Shown here piece after piece: positions 8,800-17,668 of a stretch of DNA of 46,187 nt. The translations under genes and the position numbers were made by a program. Location: positions 1 to 46,187 of the forward strand of contig CAYXIO010000030.1 in NCBI GenBank assembly GCA_964465125.1. Reading direction: 5' to 3'. The stretch's first letter is position 1; each line of letters opens with the position of its first letter. A model generated the notes under the pieces. It was not told the origin of the DNA, made no database searches, and saw nothing but the letters and a program-made list of their open reading frames with translations. The DNA comes from CAYOHG01 sp964465125 (GTDB taxonomy: Bacteria; Planctomycetota; Phycisphaerae; UBA1845; Fen-1342).

Positions 8800-9533
8800 G
8801 CGTCGCGCTGCGGACTGCGCCCACGCCTGCGGAGACCCACCGCGACGCGGGGACCGTCCGCCTCGAAAGCGTCCGCAAGATCTACAAGATCGGCTCGAAC
8901 GAAGTCCACGCGCTGCGCGACGTCTCCATTTCGTTTCAGGCCGGCAGCTTCTGGGCCATCATGGGCCCCAGCGGCTCCGGCAAGAGCACCATGCTGAACC
9001 TGCTCGGCTGCCTGGATCGACCCACCTCGGGCCGCTACATCGTCGACGGACGCGACGTCGCCGACCTGGATGACAACGCGCTCAGCGAGCTTCGCCTGCG
9101 CCACCTGGGCTTCATCTTCCAGAGCTTCAACCTGATTCCGCAGTTGACCGTGCGCGAGAACATCGAGCTGCCGCTCTATTACCTCGAATGGGGCCCGCAG
9201 GAGAGCCGCGCCCAGGCCGAGGAGATGGCCCGGCGGGTCGGGCTCGAAGCGCGGCTCGATCACCGTCCGTCGGAGCTCTCCGGCGGACAGCAGCAGCGCG
9301 TTGCGATCGCGCGCTCGCTGGCCGCCAACCCCGCCATCCTGCTGGCGGATGAGCCGACCGGCAACCTCGACAGCGCGACCGGCGTGCAGATCATGGGCCT
9401 GCTGGCAGAGCTGAATCGGCAGGGCAAGACCGTCCTGATGGTCACACACGAGCCCGACATCGCCGCCTTCGCGAGCAACCGGCTTCACATGCGCGACGGC
9501 TGCATCGACCGCATCGAGGGTCCGTCCGAATGA
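8796..9533 (+). CDS. MacB/LolD-type ABC transporter ATPase
   Basis: Cytoplasmic ATPase powering the exporter. At 245 residues it has every motif of the MacB/LolD subfamily: Walker A GPSGSGKST (57-65), Q-loop in FIFQSFNLIPQLTVREN, signature LSGGQQQR, Walker B ILLADEPTGNLDS and H-loop VTHEPD. An N-terminal stretch of ~20 residues precedes the first strand. It overlaps the adaptor gene by 4 nt and the permease gene by 4 nt. In MacB the ATPase and permease are fused; here they are separate proteins, as in many non-enterobacterial homologues. Confidence 0.95.
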   Translation: MSVALRTAPTPAETHRDAGTVRLESVRKIYKIGSNEVHALRDVSISFQAGSFWAIMGPSGSGKSTMLNLLGCLDRPTSGRYIVDGRDVADLDDNALSELRLRHLGFIFQSFNLIPQLTVRENIELPLYYLEWGPQESRAQAEEMARRVGLEARLDHRPSELSGGQQQRVAIARSLAANPAILLADEPTGNLDSATGVQIMGLLAELNRQGKTVLMVTHEPDIAAFASNRLHMRDGCIDRIEGPSE

Positions 9534-10801
9534 AGGCCGCGCGCCTGGCTCGCAACGTCCGGCTCGGCGTCAAGACACTGCTGCTGCACAAGCTGCGCTC
9601 GCTGCTCACGATGCTGGGCGTTGTTTTCGGCGTGGCCAGCGTCGTGGCGATGCTGGCCGTCGGCGAGGGCGCCAGCCGCGAGGCGCTCGATCAGATCCGC
9701 AAGCTCGGCTCGAACAACGTCATCATTTCGTCCATCAAGCCGGTGGAGGATCAGTCGCGCACCAACGTCTCTCCGTTCAGCGTCAGCGCGTACGGGCTGC
9801 TCTATGAAGATCAGCGCCGTGCCGAGGAGACGCTGCTCTCGGTGCGCCGCACCGTGCCCGTCAAGCAGGTTCGCAAGGAAGGGCGCCTGCGCGACCGCGT
9901 GCTCGACCTCCGGCTGGTCGGCACCACGCCCGACTGGTTCGACCTGGTGCGCCGCCCGGTCATCGCCGGCCGCGTGATCCTGCCGCGCGACGTGGAAGGA
10001 CATTCCGGCGTCGTGGTGCTGACCGAATTCGGCGCGCGCCGCCTGCTGGCCACCGAGCACTCGATCGGCGAGACGCTGCGCATCGGCGGAGACTACTACG
10101 AAGTGGTCGGGATCGTCCGCAGCGAGTCCGGCTCGGGCGGCGCGATGCAGACGCCGGACCAGGAGATCGATGCGTACATTCCCATCGACGTGGCCCGAGA
10201 GCGCTACGGCGACCTGACCACGATCGTCGCCTCGGGCTCATTTCTGCGCGAGTCGGTCGAGCTGCACCAGCTCATCATCGAAGTCGACTCAGCCGAGAAC
10301 GTCGAAGCCACCGCGCGCGGCGTCGAGCGCATGCTCAAGCAGACGCACCCCAAGGAGGACTACCGCATCGCGGTGCCGCTCGAGCTGCTGCGCCAGACCG
10401 AAGCCACCAAGCGCACGTTCAACATCGTGCTCGGCTCCATCGCCGCGATCAGCCTGCTGGTCGGCGGCATCGGCATCATGAACATCATGCTGGCGTCCGT
10501 CACCGAGCGTACACGCGAAATCGGCATTCGACGGGCCATCGGCGCCAAGCGTTCGCAGATCATCGGGCAGTTTTTGATTGAGACGGTCGTGCTGTCGATG
10601 AGCGGCGGGCTGCTGGGGATGGGGCTGGGCATGGGAATCCCCTGGCTGATTACGCTGGTGGCGGGGATGCCCACGGTCGTGACGGGCTACAGCCTGCTGA
10701 TGGCGGTCGGGATCAGCGTGAGCGTCGGGCTGGTCTTCGGGCTCTACCCGGCCCAGCACGCCGCCAATCTCGATCCGATCGAGGCCCTGCGGCACGAGTA
10801 G
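9530..10801 (+). CDS. FtsX/MacB-type ABC transporter permease
   Basis: Permease of the same exporter, 423 residues. The architecture is the mechanotransmission type: one N-terminal transmembrane helix (LLTMLGVVFGVASVVAMLAVGEGA, ~22-45), a periplasmic MacB-like core domain (~50-290), then three C-terminal helices (IVLGSIAAISLLVGGIGIMNIML; LIETVVLSMSGGLLGMGLGMG; YSLLMAVGISVSVGLVFGLYPA) ending with the conserved AANLDPIEALRHE. The conserved TERTREIGIRRAIGA loop contacts the ATPase. Type VII ABC systems of this kind export antibiotics, lipopeptides or lipoproteins; the substrate cannot be inferred here. Confidence 0.94.
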   Translation: MKAARLARNVRLGVKTLLLHKLRSLLTMLGVVFGVASVVAMLAVGEGASREALDQIRKLGSNNVIISSIKPVEDQSRTNVSPFSVSAYGLLYEDQRRAEETLLSVRRTVPVKQVRKEGRLRDRVLDLRLVGTTPDWFDLVRRPVIAGRVILPRDVEGHSGVVVLTEFGARRLLATEHSIGETLRIGGDYYEVVGIVRSESGSGGAMQTPDQEIDAYIPIDVARERYGDLTTIVASGSFLRESVELHQLIIEVDSAENVEATARGVERMLKQTHPKEDYRIAVPLELLRQTEATKRTFNIVLGSIAAISLLVGGIGIMNIMLASVTERTREIGIRRAIGAKRSQIIGQFLIETVVLSMSGGLLGMGLGMGIPWLITLVAGMPTVVTGYSLLMAVGISVSVGLVFGLYPAQHAANLDPIEALRHE

Positions 10802-10879
10802 ACCCGCGGCGTTCTGGCCTCTTCACCTTTCATGCGCGCGGTCGTCGAGCGTGAGGCTTGTCGGCGTCCTGGTGAATCG

Positions 10880-10915
10880 GCCGGGCCGGACGACCTTTCA
10901 GCCACCCGGCCCGGC
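10880..10915. terminator. GC-rich stem-loop between convergent genes, possible terminator
   Basis: GCCGGGCC at 10880-10887 pairs with GGCCCGGC at 10908-10915 (8 bp, 20-nt loop), between the exporter operon and the convergent gene ending at 11031. There is no U-tract on either strand, so intrinsic termination is doubtful. Confidence 0.3.
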
Positions 10916-11030
10916 GAACGGCACGCCTTCCATTGATGTGGGCGGCGCTTCGCCCACGGGCTGCTTGCAGCGGGCCCGGTGCACAACTTACCTCGTCGGA
11001 CGTGAGTCGAGCCGCCGGCGCTGCGGTCAG

Positions 11031-11537
11031 CTATTCGACTCCGAGCTCCTTGTGCGCCCTCTCGCGAATCGACATGGCCTTGTCGAATTCGGTCTTGGCC
11101 GCGTCCGCGTTGTCTGCGAGCAGGTTCGATTCCACGTTCAGCAGCGTGTGAGCCAACTCGATCTGGGTGATGCGGAACTTCAGCGCCATCGCCTTCTTCT
11201 CATCTTCGTTCTCGATCTTGGCGAGCGCCTCGTCGAGCTGCGCACCCTTGGCGGCGATGCAGGCGCGCTGCATATCGCTGATCAGCCGCAGGTTCTCATC
11301 CTTCTTCGACGCGTCGGCGATCTGGTCCTTCAGAATCTCTGCGGACCGATTCATCGCGTTCATCGCGCCTTCGACGCTCATGCCGCGGCGCTCGCCGCCC
11401 GCAGCGCGATCAGGCCGCTCGCGCCTCGGTCGCTCGCGCGGCTCGCCGCCGGGGTCCTGCATGCCGAGGTTCGCGAACGCCAGCAGACCCAGCAACGAAG
11501 CCACCGCGATCCCCGGCCACATTCCACCCAGCTTCAT
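11031..11537 (-). CDS. Exported or membrane-anchored helical protein, unknown function
   Basis: A 168-residue protein starting at ATG 11537. The N-terminus (GIAVASLLGLLAFANLGM) is a signal peptide or membrane anchor. It is followed by a Pro/Arg/Gly-rich linker (residues ~28-52) and then a wholly helical, charged domain with heptad-like Ala/Leu/Glu spacing (AEILKDQIADASKKDENLRL; DEALAKIENEDEKKAMALKF). I do not recognise a family. It converges on the exporter operon and stands alone. Confidence 0.65.
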   Translation of the reverse strand: MKLGGMWPGIAVASLLGLLAFANLGMQDPGGEPRERPRRERPDRAAGGERRGMSVEGAMNAMNRSAEILKDQIADASKKDENLRLISDMQRACIAAKGAQLDEALAKIENEDEKKAMALKFRITQIELAHTLLNVESNLLADNADAAKTEFDKAMSIRERAHKELGVE

Positions 11538-11907
11538 GGATCAGTCTCCACTTGAAATCCAAGACGGTTCCTATAACGGTTCAATGCTCGAACGGTTCGC
11601 CTATTGCACCGTCGGCCGGCGATTTTGTCGACCGGCGCGGCGGCGGCGGCGGCGGGATCGTTCGCGCGTCGTGCGAATCGTCGCTAACCGGCGACGTGGA
11701 CTTGAGTTGGCTTGCGATTCACGAGCCGATCGCGGGGCGGGGCACGAACATGCCTGCCTTCCGCCCGCGATTTGCCGCCGTGGGCCGGGCCGTAGCGGTC
11801 GCCGAATCGCCGAAATCTCAGTGCCGGGCGGGCGGCTCAGCGTCACGCGCGTAGTCGGCACAGCGCGGCCGGCGTGGGTACACTCTCCGGCAACTCCGGA
11901 GTGCCTG
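11538..11907. other. Intergenic region between divergent genes
   Basis: About 370 bp holding the start signals of the two divergent genes. It includes a short run of CGG triplets at ~11636-11656. GGAG close to 11897 is the ribosome site for the kinase-like gene at 11908. No other element is supported. Confidence 0.4.
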
Positions 11908-12552
11908 ATGGGCCGCAAGCTTTGTCCGCATGTGATCCTTGAGGGCACGCGCCTCACCCACAAGACCGACATCGCCTTCGCGCTGAACGAGCACGCGCGC
12001 TTCGTCGGCCCGCGGAAGTACCGCTATCACTCGCCGCTGATCTCCGCCGAGTGGTGCGCGTTCACGAATGTCCCCTGGGGCCGCGGGTTGATCAACTTCG
12101 AGCCCGCCGAGGAAGCGCGCGCCATGGAGACGTACGCCACGTGGGCGCGGCTGTTCGAGCTGCTGCCCTATTACTCGTGGATCATCGACCGCTTTCACCT
12201 CTCGACGCGCGCGGTTCAGCTCCATCAGCGCGGGCGCGACTATGACTTCGGCTGGCTTGAGGATCGGCTGCTGCCGCTCGGATTTCACCTCGTCTTCTGT
12301 CACCGCAGTCCGGAGTCCTTCACCGCGGCGCGGGCCGAGCGGTTGAAGACCTCCGGGAATCCGGGGCAATACGACGACCTTCAGGTGTTCGTCGACGAAC
12401 AGAATCGCACACAAGAGCTGGTGCGGGCCTCGCGGCTGCCGCTGCTGGAGCTGGACGTGAGCGACGGCGATGTCGCGCGCGGCTGCGACGCGATCGTGGG
12501 CTGGATGGAAAGCACCGGCGGGCTTTGGGCGCGCTCAGCAGGGCCGGCGTGA
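11908..12552 (+). CDS. Thymidylate/deoxynucleoside-kinase-like P-loop protein with altered Walker A
   Basis: A 214-residue protein (ATG 11908, GGAG upstream). Its layout follows the nucleoside/nucleotide monophosphate kinase fold: an N-terminal strand running into a phosphate-binding loop (VILEGTRLTHKT, residues 9-20), a central segment ending in a strand plus a DR(F)H-type motif (YYSWIIDRFHLST), and a late strand followed by an Arg-rich lid-like helix (GFHLVFCHRSPESFTAARAER). The loop fits GxxxxGK[ST] except that the invariant second Gly is His18 (codon CAC), while Lys19 and Thr20 remain. It may have lost or changed nucleotide binding; substrate unknown. Its last 18 nt overlap the end of the convergent epimerase gene. 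Family assignment is by fold pattern only. Confidence 0.55.
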   Translation: MGRKLCPHVILEGTRLTHKTDIAFALNEHARFVGPRKYRYHSPLISAEWCAFTNVPWGRGLINFEPAEEARAMETYATWARLFELLPYYSWIIDRFHLSTRAVQLHQRGRDYDFGWLEDRLLPLGFHLVFCHRSPESFTAARAERLKTSGNPGQYDDLQVFVDEQNRTQELVRASRLPLLELDVSDGDVARGCDAIVGWMESTGGLWARSAGPA

Positions 12553-13509
12553 GGCCTGGGGCACGGCCTGCCGTCTTGCCACCAGGTCCGCCGCCGCCGG
12601 CGCCCATTCCGCGAACGCGAAGCGGAAGCCGTCTTCCAGTAGCCGGCCGGGCACGACGCGCCGGCTCTTGAGCACCAGCTCGGTCTCCGTCCGCATCAGG
12701 ATCGCGCCCAGCTCAAGCATCCAGCGCGCCGCCGGCAGGCCGATCCGCACACCCGCGGCGGCGCGCAGCGTGCGCATGAACTCCGTGTTCGGCAGCGGGT
12801 TCGGCGACGCCAGGTTGATTACGCCGCTCAGGTGCGGGCGGGTGATCAACCAGTCGATCGCGGCGACGAAATCCCGGTCGTGAATCCAGGAGACATATTG
12901 TCGGCCGTCGCCGGCGCGGCCGCCCAAACCTCGCCGCACCAGCGTGTACAGCACGTCAAAGATGCCGCCGCGATCGGGGCTCATGGTCATGGCCGATCGA
13001 AGCGCCGCTTTTCGGGTAGCGGGCGTGTCGGCCCGCTCGAATTCCCGCTCCCACGCGCTAGCGACTTCGACGCTGAATCGCCAGGTATCCGGTGCATCCG
13101 GCTCGTTTCCGCCGAGAATTCCGGTTCGTTCGTCGTTCGGCGCGTCGTAGCGGTGGGCGTAGAGGGTGGCCGTGCTGGCTTGCAGCCACAGCGCAGGTGG
13201 GTTTCTCGACGCCGCGATCGCCTGTCCGACGACCCGCGTCGATTCAACCCGCGACGCGAGAATGGCGCGGCGATTGGCGGCGTTGTAGCGGCAGTTCACG
13301 CTGCGTCCGGCGAGATTGATGACCACGTCGGCGCCGTTGATCTGCGTCGCCCAGTCCCCGAGCGCGCGGCCGTCCCAGGGAATCGCTTGCCAGGGTCCGT
13401 TCGCGGCGGCGCTGCGGCTCAGGACTATGACCTGGTATCCGCGCGCGTGGAAGGAGCGCGCCAGGATGGTGCCGACCTGACCCGACCCGCCGGGGATGAT
13501 GATCTTCAT
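12535..13509 (-). CDS. NAD(P)-dependent epimerase of the TIGR01777 (SDR39U1/YfcH) type
   Basis: A 324-residue atypical short-chain dehydrogenase. The N-terminal Rossmann motif is PGGSGQVG (~6-13). Family hallmarks are DVVINLAGRSVNCRY, the RxxILxSRVEST segment and SWIHDRDFVAAIDWLI, together with a C-terminal DUF1731-like part (ARWMLELGAILMRTETELVLKSRRVVPGRLLEDGF). The physiological substrate of this family is not established. It starts at ATG 13509 and overlaps the kinase-like gene tail-to-tail by 18 nt. Confidence 0.9.
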   Translation of the reverse strand: MKIIIPGGSGQVGTILARSFHARGYQVIVLSRSAAANGPWQAIPWDGRALGDWATQINGADVVINLAGRSVNCRYNAANRRAILASRVESTRVVGQAIAASRNPPALWLQASTATLYAHRYDAPNDERTGILGGNEPDAPDTWRFSVEVASAWEREFERADTPATRKAALRSAMTMSPDRGGIFDVLYTLVRRGLGGRAGDGRQYVSWIHDRDFVAAIDWLITRPHLSGVINLASPNPLPNTEFMRTLRAAAGVRIGLPAARWMLELGAILMRTETELVLKSRRVVPGRLLEDGFRFAFAEWAPAAADLVARRQAVPQASRRPC

Positions 13510-13712
13510 GGCTCGTTCTCGACAGCGAACCGCGGGTGAGGGCCATCATTCTCGCCGGAGATCGTATCGAAGAAACGGTCGTACGCGCGCCGCGCGGCCA
13601 ATGCGGATCGGCGGCGCACTCCCGCGGAAGCGCGCCGCCGACGGATGAGTAGATACCGTCGGGGTGGTTCAGTCTCGGCCGGGCGCGGGCGGGGGCGCGC
13701 CGGCGCGAGGCA

Positions 13713-14006
13713 TCAGCGCACTCCCAGTCCGTCGGTGCCGGCGGGCAGTCCGCCGGTGAAGTCCAGCAGGCCCAGCACGCCGTCGCGATTGTCGACCCGG
13801 AAGGCGACGATCTCTTGCGCGCCGCCGTTGAGTACGTAGAGATTGCCTCCGCTGCGCGTGGTGGCGGCGTCGATCGGGCTGCTGTCCATGCCGGTCAGCG
13901 CGGTGCGGCCGTCGGCGTTCAGCCGCGACAGGCCGCCGTCCGCGCCGATCGCGAGCCCGGAGACGGAGCCGCTCGCGGTGACCAGCGGGGATGGGGCCGA
14001 TCGAGT
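13713..14006 (-). pseudogene. C-terminal remnant of a lactonase-like beta-propeller protein
   Basis: A minus-strand frame of ~97 residues, ending at a TGA at 13713-13715, reads like the last blades of a 6-phosphogluconolactonase/YncE-type propeller. Examples are GLAIGADGGLSRLNADGRTA, then SPIDAATTRSGGNLYVLNGG, IVAFRVDNRDG and finally GLPAGTDGLGVR. Upstream the same frame hits a TGA at 14007-14009 with no start codon, so the N-terminal ~250 residues are missing. It is best read as a decayed gene fragment. Full-length relatives are secreted or periplasmic propellers of mostly unknown role. Confidence 0.6.
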
Positions 14007-14096
14007 TCACGCGTAGAGGATACGGTCACGCGAGCAGGCCGACGCAAGTCCGTCGGCAGGGCACCCGCCACCCGGCGTCCCGGGAACTTCGACCGG

Positions 14097-14138
14097 GAAA
14101 AGAGAAACGGCCGCGCTGCGCCTGGCGCAACGCGGCCG
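14097..14138 (-). terminator. Rho-independent terminator for the secreted-protein gene at 14182
   Basis: CGGCCGCG (14108-14115) pairs with CGCGGCCG (14131-14138), and the stem continues inside with TGCG/CGCA after one mismatch. Read on the minus strand the hairpin is followed by a T-rich run (TTTCTCTTTTC), the classic intrinsic terminator. It sits 44 nt past the stop of the minus-strand gene. Confidence 0.8.
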
Positions 14139-14181
14139 CGCGTTGTTCGAATCGGCGGAGTGTCGAATCGACGAGCGGGTG

Positions 14182-14868
14182 CTACTCGATCTTGATCGAG
14201 CCGTCCGACGCTCCGAAGCCGAAGATTTCGACGCCGGCCCAGCCGCTGCCGATGCCGAAGCCGCCACCCGGATTCTGAACCGCCGTCTGGTCGCCCGTGA
14301 TGCCGAAAAATGGCGCCACGACGGCGTGGAATTCCTGGCCGAAGAGGCCGAAGTCGGCGATCGGGGTCACGCCGACCCAGTAGTCACCAGCGGCAAGCGG
14401 GATGCCCAGGCCGCTGGCACTGACTGCCCAGGCGCGGTTGCGACGCGCGGAGGTCAGCGTGATGTCGACGACCGCGCCGGCGGCGGGATCATCGCCCGCT
14501 CCTGGCAGGGAGCTGGTCTTCGGAAAGATGTTCAGTCGAGCCGTGTTGACGCCGCTGCCCCAGAAGCCGAAGCCCTGCGTGAAGTACACCGTCACCGTGT
14601 TGACGACGACATCGCCGGCGAAGCTGACATCATGCACCTGGTACGTGGAGAACTCGGGGAAGTCGGGGAACTCCTGGTCCACAACCGCTGTCGCGCGCAG
14701 GCTGTACAGCGACTGATCCCACAGCGCAGTGCCGCGGGTCCCGCCGAGCTGATCGGCATCGATCACATCCTTGCCGCCGACCTGCGGGATGACGTGGGTG
14801 CGAATTCCCTGCGCCAAGGCCGCCGCCGACAATCCACAAACGATTGCGAGAGCAAGCAAACGCTTCAT
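14182..14868 (-). CDS. Secreted protein, unknown function
   Basis: A 228-residue protein whose ATG at 14868 is preceded by GGAGG at good spacing. The frame is open far upstream, but only this start yields a signal peptide (MKRLLALAIVCGLSAAALAQ, cleavage after ALAQ). The mature part is rich in Gly, Phe and Val with beta-strand-like segments (DVSFAGDVVVNTVTVYFTQGFGFWG; DYWVGVTPIADFG). It ends in IFGFGASDGSIKIE, resembling extracellular beta-sandwich proteins common in planctomycete genomes. No enzymatic motif is visible. It is a single-gene unit with its own terminator. Confidence 0.75.
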   Translation of the reverse strand: MKRLLALAIVCGLSAAALAQGIRTHVIPQVGGKDVIDADQLGGTRGTALWDQSLYSLRATAVVDQEFPDFPEFSTYQVHDVSFAGDVVVNTVTVYFTQGFGFWGSGVNTARLNIFPKTSSLPGAGDDPAAGAVVDITLTSARRNRAWAVSASGLGIPLAAGDYWVGVTPIADFGLFGQEFHAVVAPFFGITGDQTAVQNPGGGFGIGSGWAGVEIFGFGASDGSIKIE

Positions 14869-15379
14869 CGAATGGCCTCCTTCGTGGCACACCCCTACGA
14901 ACCGCCGGCCGGGAATCCACGCGATCGCCCCGGCCGCCACGTCACGGCGCAAGCTCAGCCTGCGTCCGCGACAGTCAATGCCAAACGTTCGGAAACAAGA
15001 GCCCTGAACCGCTTTGCGGGGCGAATCCCACCCAGTCCGCGAATCCGCAGATCCCCCACCGAAAGGCAACGCGTTGAATCTCGCGCTCGGTGAGCACACC
15101 CCGAAGACCAAGAGGACTCTATGGCAAGCGGCCTCTAATCGCAATGTCAAACCGCCCCGAGAGCGATTGGAATCAGGCCCCGGCCCTCGATACTCGGACG
15201 CCGCGGCGGCCGGTTCCTTGCCAGCGGTACACGCAAGGCCTGGCGTGCACCGATTCTGCGCGAGCGCCGGGCGACGCCGCTGTGTCGCTCGTCGCCGCCG
15301 GTTCGGGTAGGCTGCCGCGCTGGGCCGACCGCGCCGAAGGCGGCCAGTGGTCGACCTAATGCGCATCGAGGAGATCGTC
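14869..15379. other. Divergent intergenic region
   Basis: About 510 bp between the divergent secreted-protein and FG-GAP genes. No coding frame here has protein-like character. It must hold both promoters, but I cannot place a convincing -35/-10 pair. Confidence 0.4.
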
Positions 15380-17653
15380 GTGCCGCGCAAACTCGCTGTT
15401 TTGATGACGTGTCTTGCGGTCCTCATGGCGTTCGGCCAGAGCGAGGACCTGCAACCGGCCGAGCTGCGCCGCTACTTCGGCTTCGGCGAGATGCAGATGT
15501 ACAAGCTGAAGGACGGCGCCAGCCTGCTGCACCTGGCCGACCTCGACGGCGACGGCCGAACCGACATTGTGGTGTGGAACCGGGAGTCCAGCCGGCTCGA
15601 GCTCTTCTATCAGCCGCGCGACGGCGATGCCGAGAACAAGCCGGACCCGAAGCCGCTGGATCGCAACGAGCTGGCGGATCAGGGCGACCTGGTGCGCCGC
15701 ACCGTGCCGGTCGGGCAGAACGTCGTCTCGCTGGTCGTCGGCTGCTTCAACGGCGATGAGCACGCGGACCTGGTGTGCTTCACGGAGGCCAAGCGCCTGC
15801 TGGTCTTCGCCGGCGGACCCGATCGCGACTTCGCCGCCCCGCAGTCCTACCGCGCCGACGGCATCGAGGCGCGCGGCGGGAACATCGCGTTGGCGGACTT
15901 CAACTCGGACGGCCGCGCCGACGTGGCGCTGATCGGCGAGCGAACGCTGCTGCTGTTCAGCCAGCGGGCCGAGGGCGGGTTCGGCAAGCCCGATTCGATC
16001 AGCCACGGCATCCTCAAGCCTATGCTCATGCTCAGCGGCGACCTGGACGGCGACGGGCGGGCCGACCTGGTCGGCAGCGCGGACGACGATGAATACGGCG
16101 CGTTCGTCCTGTTGCAGGATTCGCAGGGCGGCCTCGGCGCGGTGCGACGCGCCGCGACCGAGAAGCTGCGCAGCGTGACCGTCGCGCCCAGAAAGGGCGG
16201 CGACGACGTGCTCTCGGTCGAGTGGAATTCCGGCCGGCTCAAGCAATTCCATTGGGCGGTGCCGACGCGCGACTCGACCCAGACCGATTGGCCGCAACTG
16301 CTCTACTCGTTCGCCGCGCCGGGCGAATCCAAGCGGCGCGCGGTCGCGGTCGGCGACGTGACGCTCGACGGCCTCGACGACGTGCTGATCGCCGACCCGG
16401 ACGGCGGGCAGGTCGTCCTCTTCGAGCAGGCCGGCGAACAGCTCCGCCGCGGCGTGCCGTTCCCCAGCCTGCTCAACACGCTCGATCTGTGCGTCGCCGA
16501 CTACGACGGCGACGGGCGCAACGAAATCATCAGCGTCAGCCCGAAAGAGAAGATGATCGGCACGTCGCAGTTCGAGCACGGGCGGGTCAGCTTCCCCGCG
16601 CCGATCGAGCCGGGTGACAGTCCGCTCTCGGCGACGTTCGGCAGTCTCCAGGCGGGTGCGCCGGCCGATACGCTCGTGTCGCTGCGGCGCCGGGAGAAGG
16701 GCAGCGTGCTGCAAGTCGCGCGGCGCGGCGCGGAGCCGCGCGTGATCACCGCCGGCGAGCTGAAGGACGATCCCGACGGACTGCTGCTGGCGGACGTCAA
16801 CCAGGACGGGCTGAACGACATTCTGCTGTTCGTGCGATTCTCGCCGCTGCGCGCGTTCCTTCAGTCGCCGGACGGCGGTTTCGAGGAGCTCACCGGCGCG
16901 GCCAGCCGGTCGGAGCTGGTCAAGGAGGCGTCGCTGAGCGACGCCGCGATCGCGGACATCAACGCGGACGGCCACGCCGAGCTGCTGCTGGCGCAGAAGA
17001 GCCTGGCGCGTGCGCTGCGCGTCGAGAACGGCGCGTGGACCGTAGTCGAGCAGTTCAATCCCGAGACGCCGGACGCACAGGTGCGCGGCGTCGCGGTGGT
17101 GGCGGGTCCGAACGGACCGCGCGTGGTGCTGCTGGATCGCAAGGCGCGCGACCTGCTCGTCTTCGAGCGCCGCGGCGACGGTGCGTACGCCGTCGCGCGG
17201 TCGCTTCGCGTCGGATCGTTCGAGTCGCCGCGGCTGGCGCCGCTGAGCGTCGGCGGCGGCAAGACGGCGCTGCTGCTATCCGACCTGGATCGCATGCTGG
17301 TGATCTATCCGGATCAGCCCGCCGCCACGTTGGTCGAGGAGCGTAGCTACGAGACCGCGATCAAGGACGCCTGGCTGGCGGACGCGGTGGTGGGCGACAT
17401 GAACCACGACGGGGTGCGCGACATCGCCGTCGTCGACATGCGCAAGGCGAACATCGAGATTCTCACGCAGATGCCCGACGGCGATCTCGCGCGCGTGATG
17501 CAGTTCCAGGTCTTCCAGGGCAAGCGCTTCAGCGCCGAGCCCGACGCGGGCGGCGAGCCGCACGAAGCGTTGTGCGGCGACGTGACCGGCGACGGCACGG
17601 ACGACCTGGTGGTGCTGGTGCATGACCGTCTGATCGTTTATCCGGGGCAGTAG
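15380..17653 (+). CDS. Exported FG-GAP/VCBS beta-propeller protein
   Basis: I place the start at GTG 15380 because GAGGAG lies 6 nt upstream and it gives a clean signal peptide (PRKLAVLMTCLAVLMAFGQS). The frame also has an ATG at 15359 and a GTG at 15347. The 757-residue product carries at least nine FG-GAP calcium-binding-type loops: DLDGDGRTDIVVW, DFNSDGRADVALI, DLDGDGRADLVGS, DVTLDGLDDVLIA, DYDGDGRNEIISV, DVNQDGLNDILLF, DINADGHAELLLA, DMNHDGVRDIAVV and DVTGDGTDDLVVL. These are the loops of integrin-alpha-like beta-propellers; nine suggests one seven-bladed propeller plus a partial second, or one irregular one. Extracytoplasmic; ligand unknown. Confidence 0.88.
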   Translation: MPRKLAVLMTCLAVLMAFGQSEDLQPAELRRYFGFGEMQMYKLKDGASLLHLADLDGDGRTDIVVWNRESSRLELFYQPRDGDAENKPDPKPLDRNELADQGDLVRRTVPVGQNVVSLVVGCFNGDEHADLVCFTEAKRLLVFAGGPDRDFAAPQSYRADGIEARGGNIALADFNSDGRADVALIGERTLLLFSQRAEGGFGKPDSISHGILKPMLMLSGDLDGDGRADLVGSADDDEYGAFVLLQDSQGGLGAVRRAATEKLRSVTVAPRKGGDDVLSVEWNSGRLKQFHWAVPTRDSTQTDWPQLLYSFAAPGESKRRAVAVGDVTLDGLDDVLIADPDGGQVVLFEQAGEQLRRGVPFPSLLNTLDLCVADYDGDGRNEIISVSPKEKMIGTSQFEHGRVSFPAPIEPGDSPLSATFGSLQAGAPADTLVSLRRREKGSVLQVARRGAEPRVITAGELKDDPDGLLLADVNQDGLNDILLFVRFSPLRAFLQSPDGGFEELTGAASRSELVKEASLSDAAIADINADGHAELLLAQKSLARALRVENGAWTVVEQFNPETPDAQVRGVAVVAGPNGPRVVLLDRKARDLLVFERRGDGAYAVARSLRVGSFESPRLAPLSVGGGKTALLLSDLDRMLVIYPDQPAATLVEERSYETAIKDAWLADAVVGDMNHDGVRDIAVVDMRKANIEILTQMPDGDLARVMQFQVFQGKRFSAEPDAGGEPHEALCGDVTGDGTDDLVVLVHDRLIVYPGQ

Positions 17654-17668
17654 CGGCCGCTTGGCGGT

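Noticed and set aside
11636..11656. Run of CGG triplets as a functional microsatellite
   Set aside because: Short and expected in such GC-rich DNA; nothing ties it to a gene.
15356..16975. 539-codon minus-strand frame over the FG-GAP gene
   Set aside because: Repeated DxDGDG coding on the plus strand produces open antisense sequence automatically.
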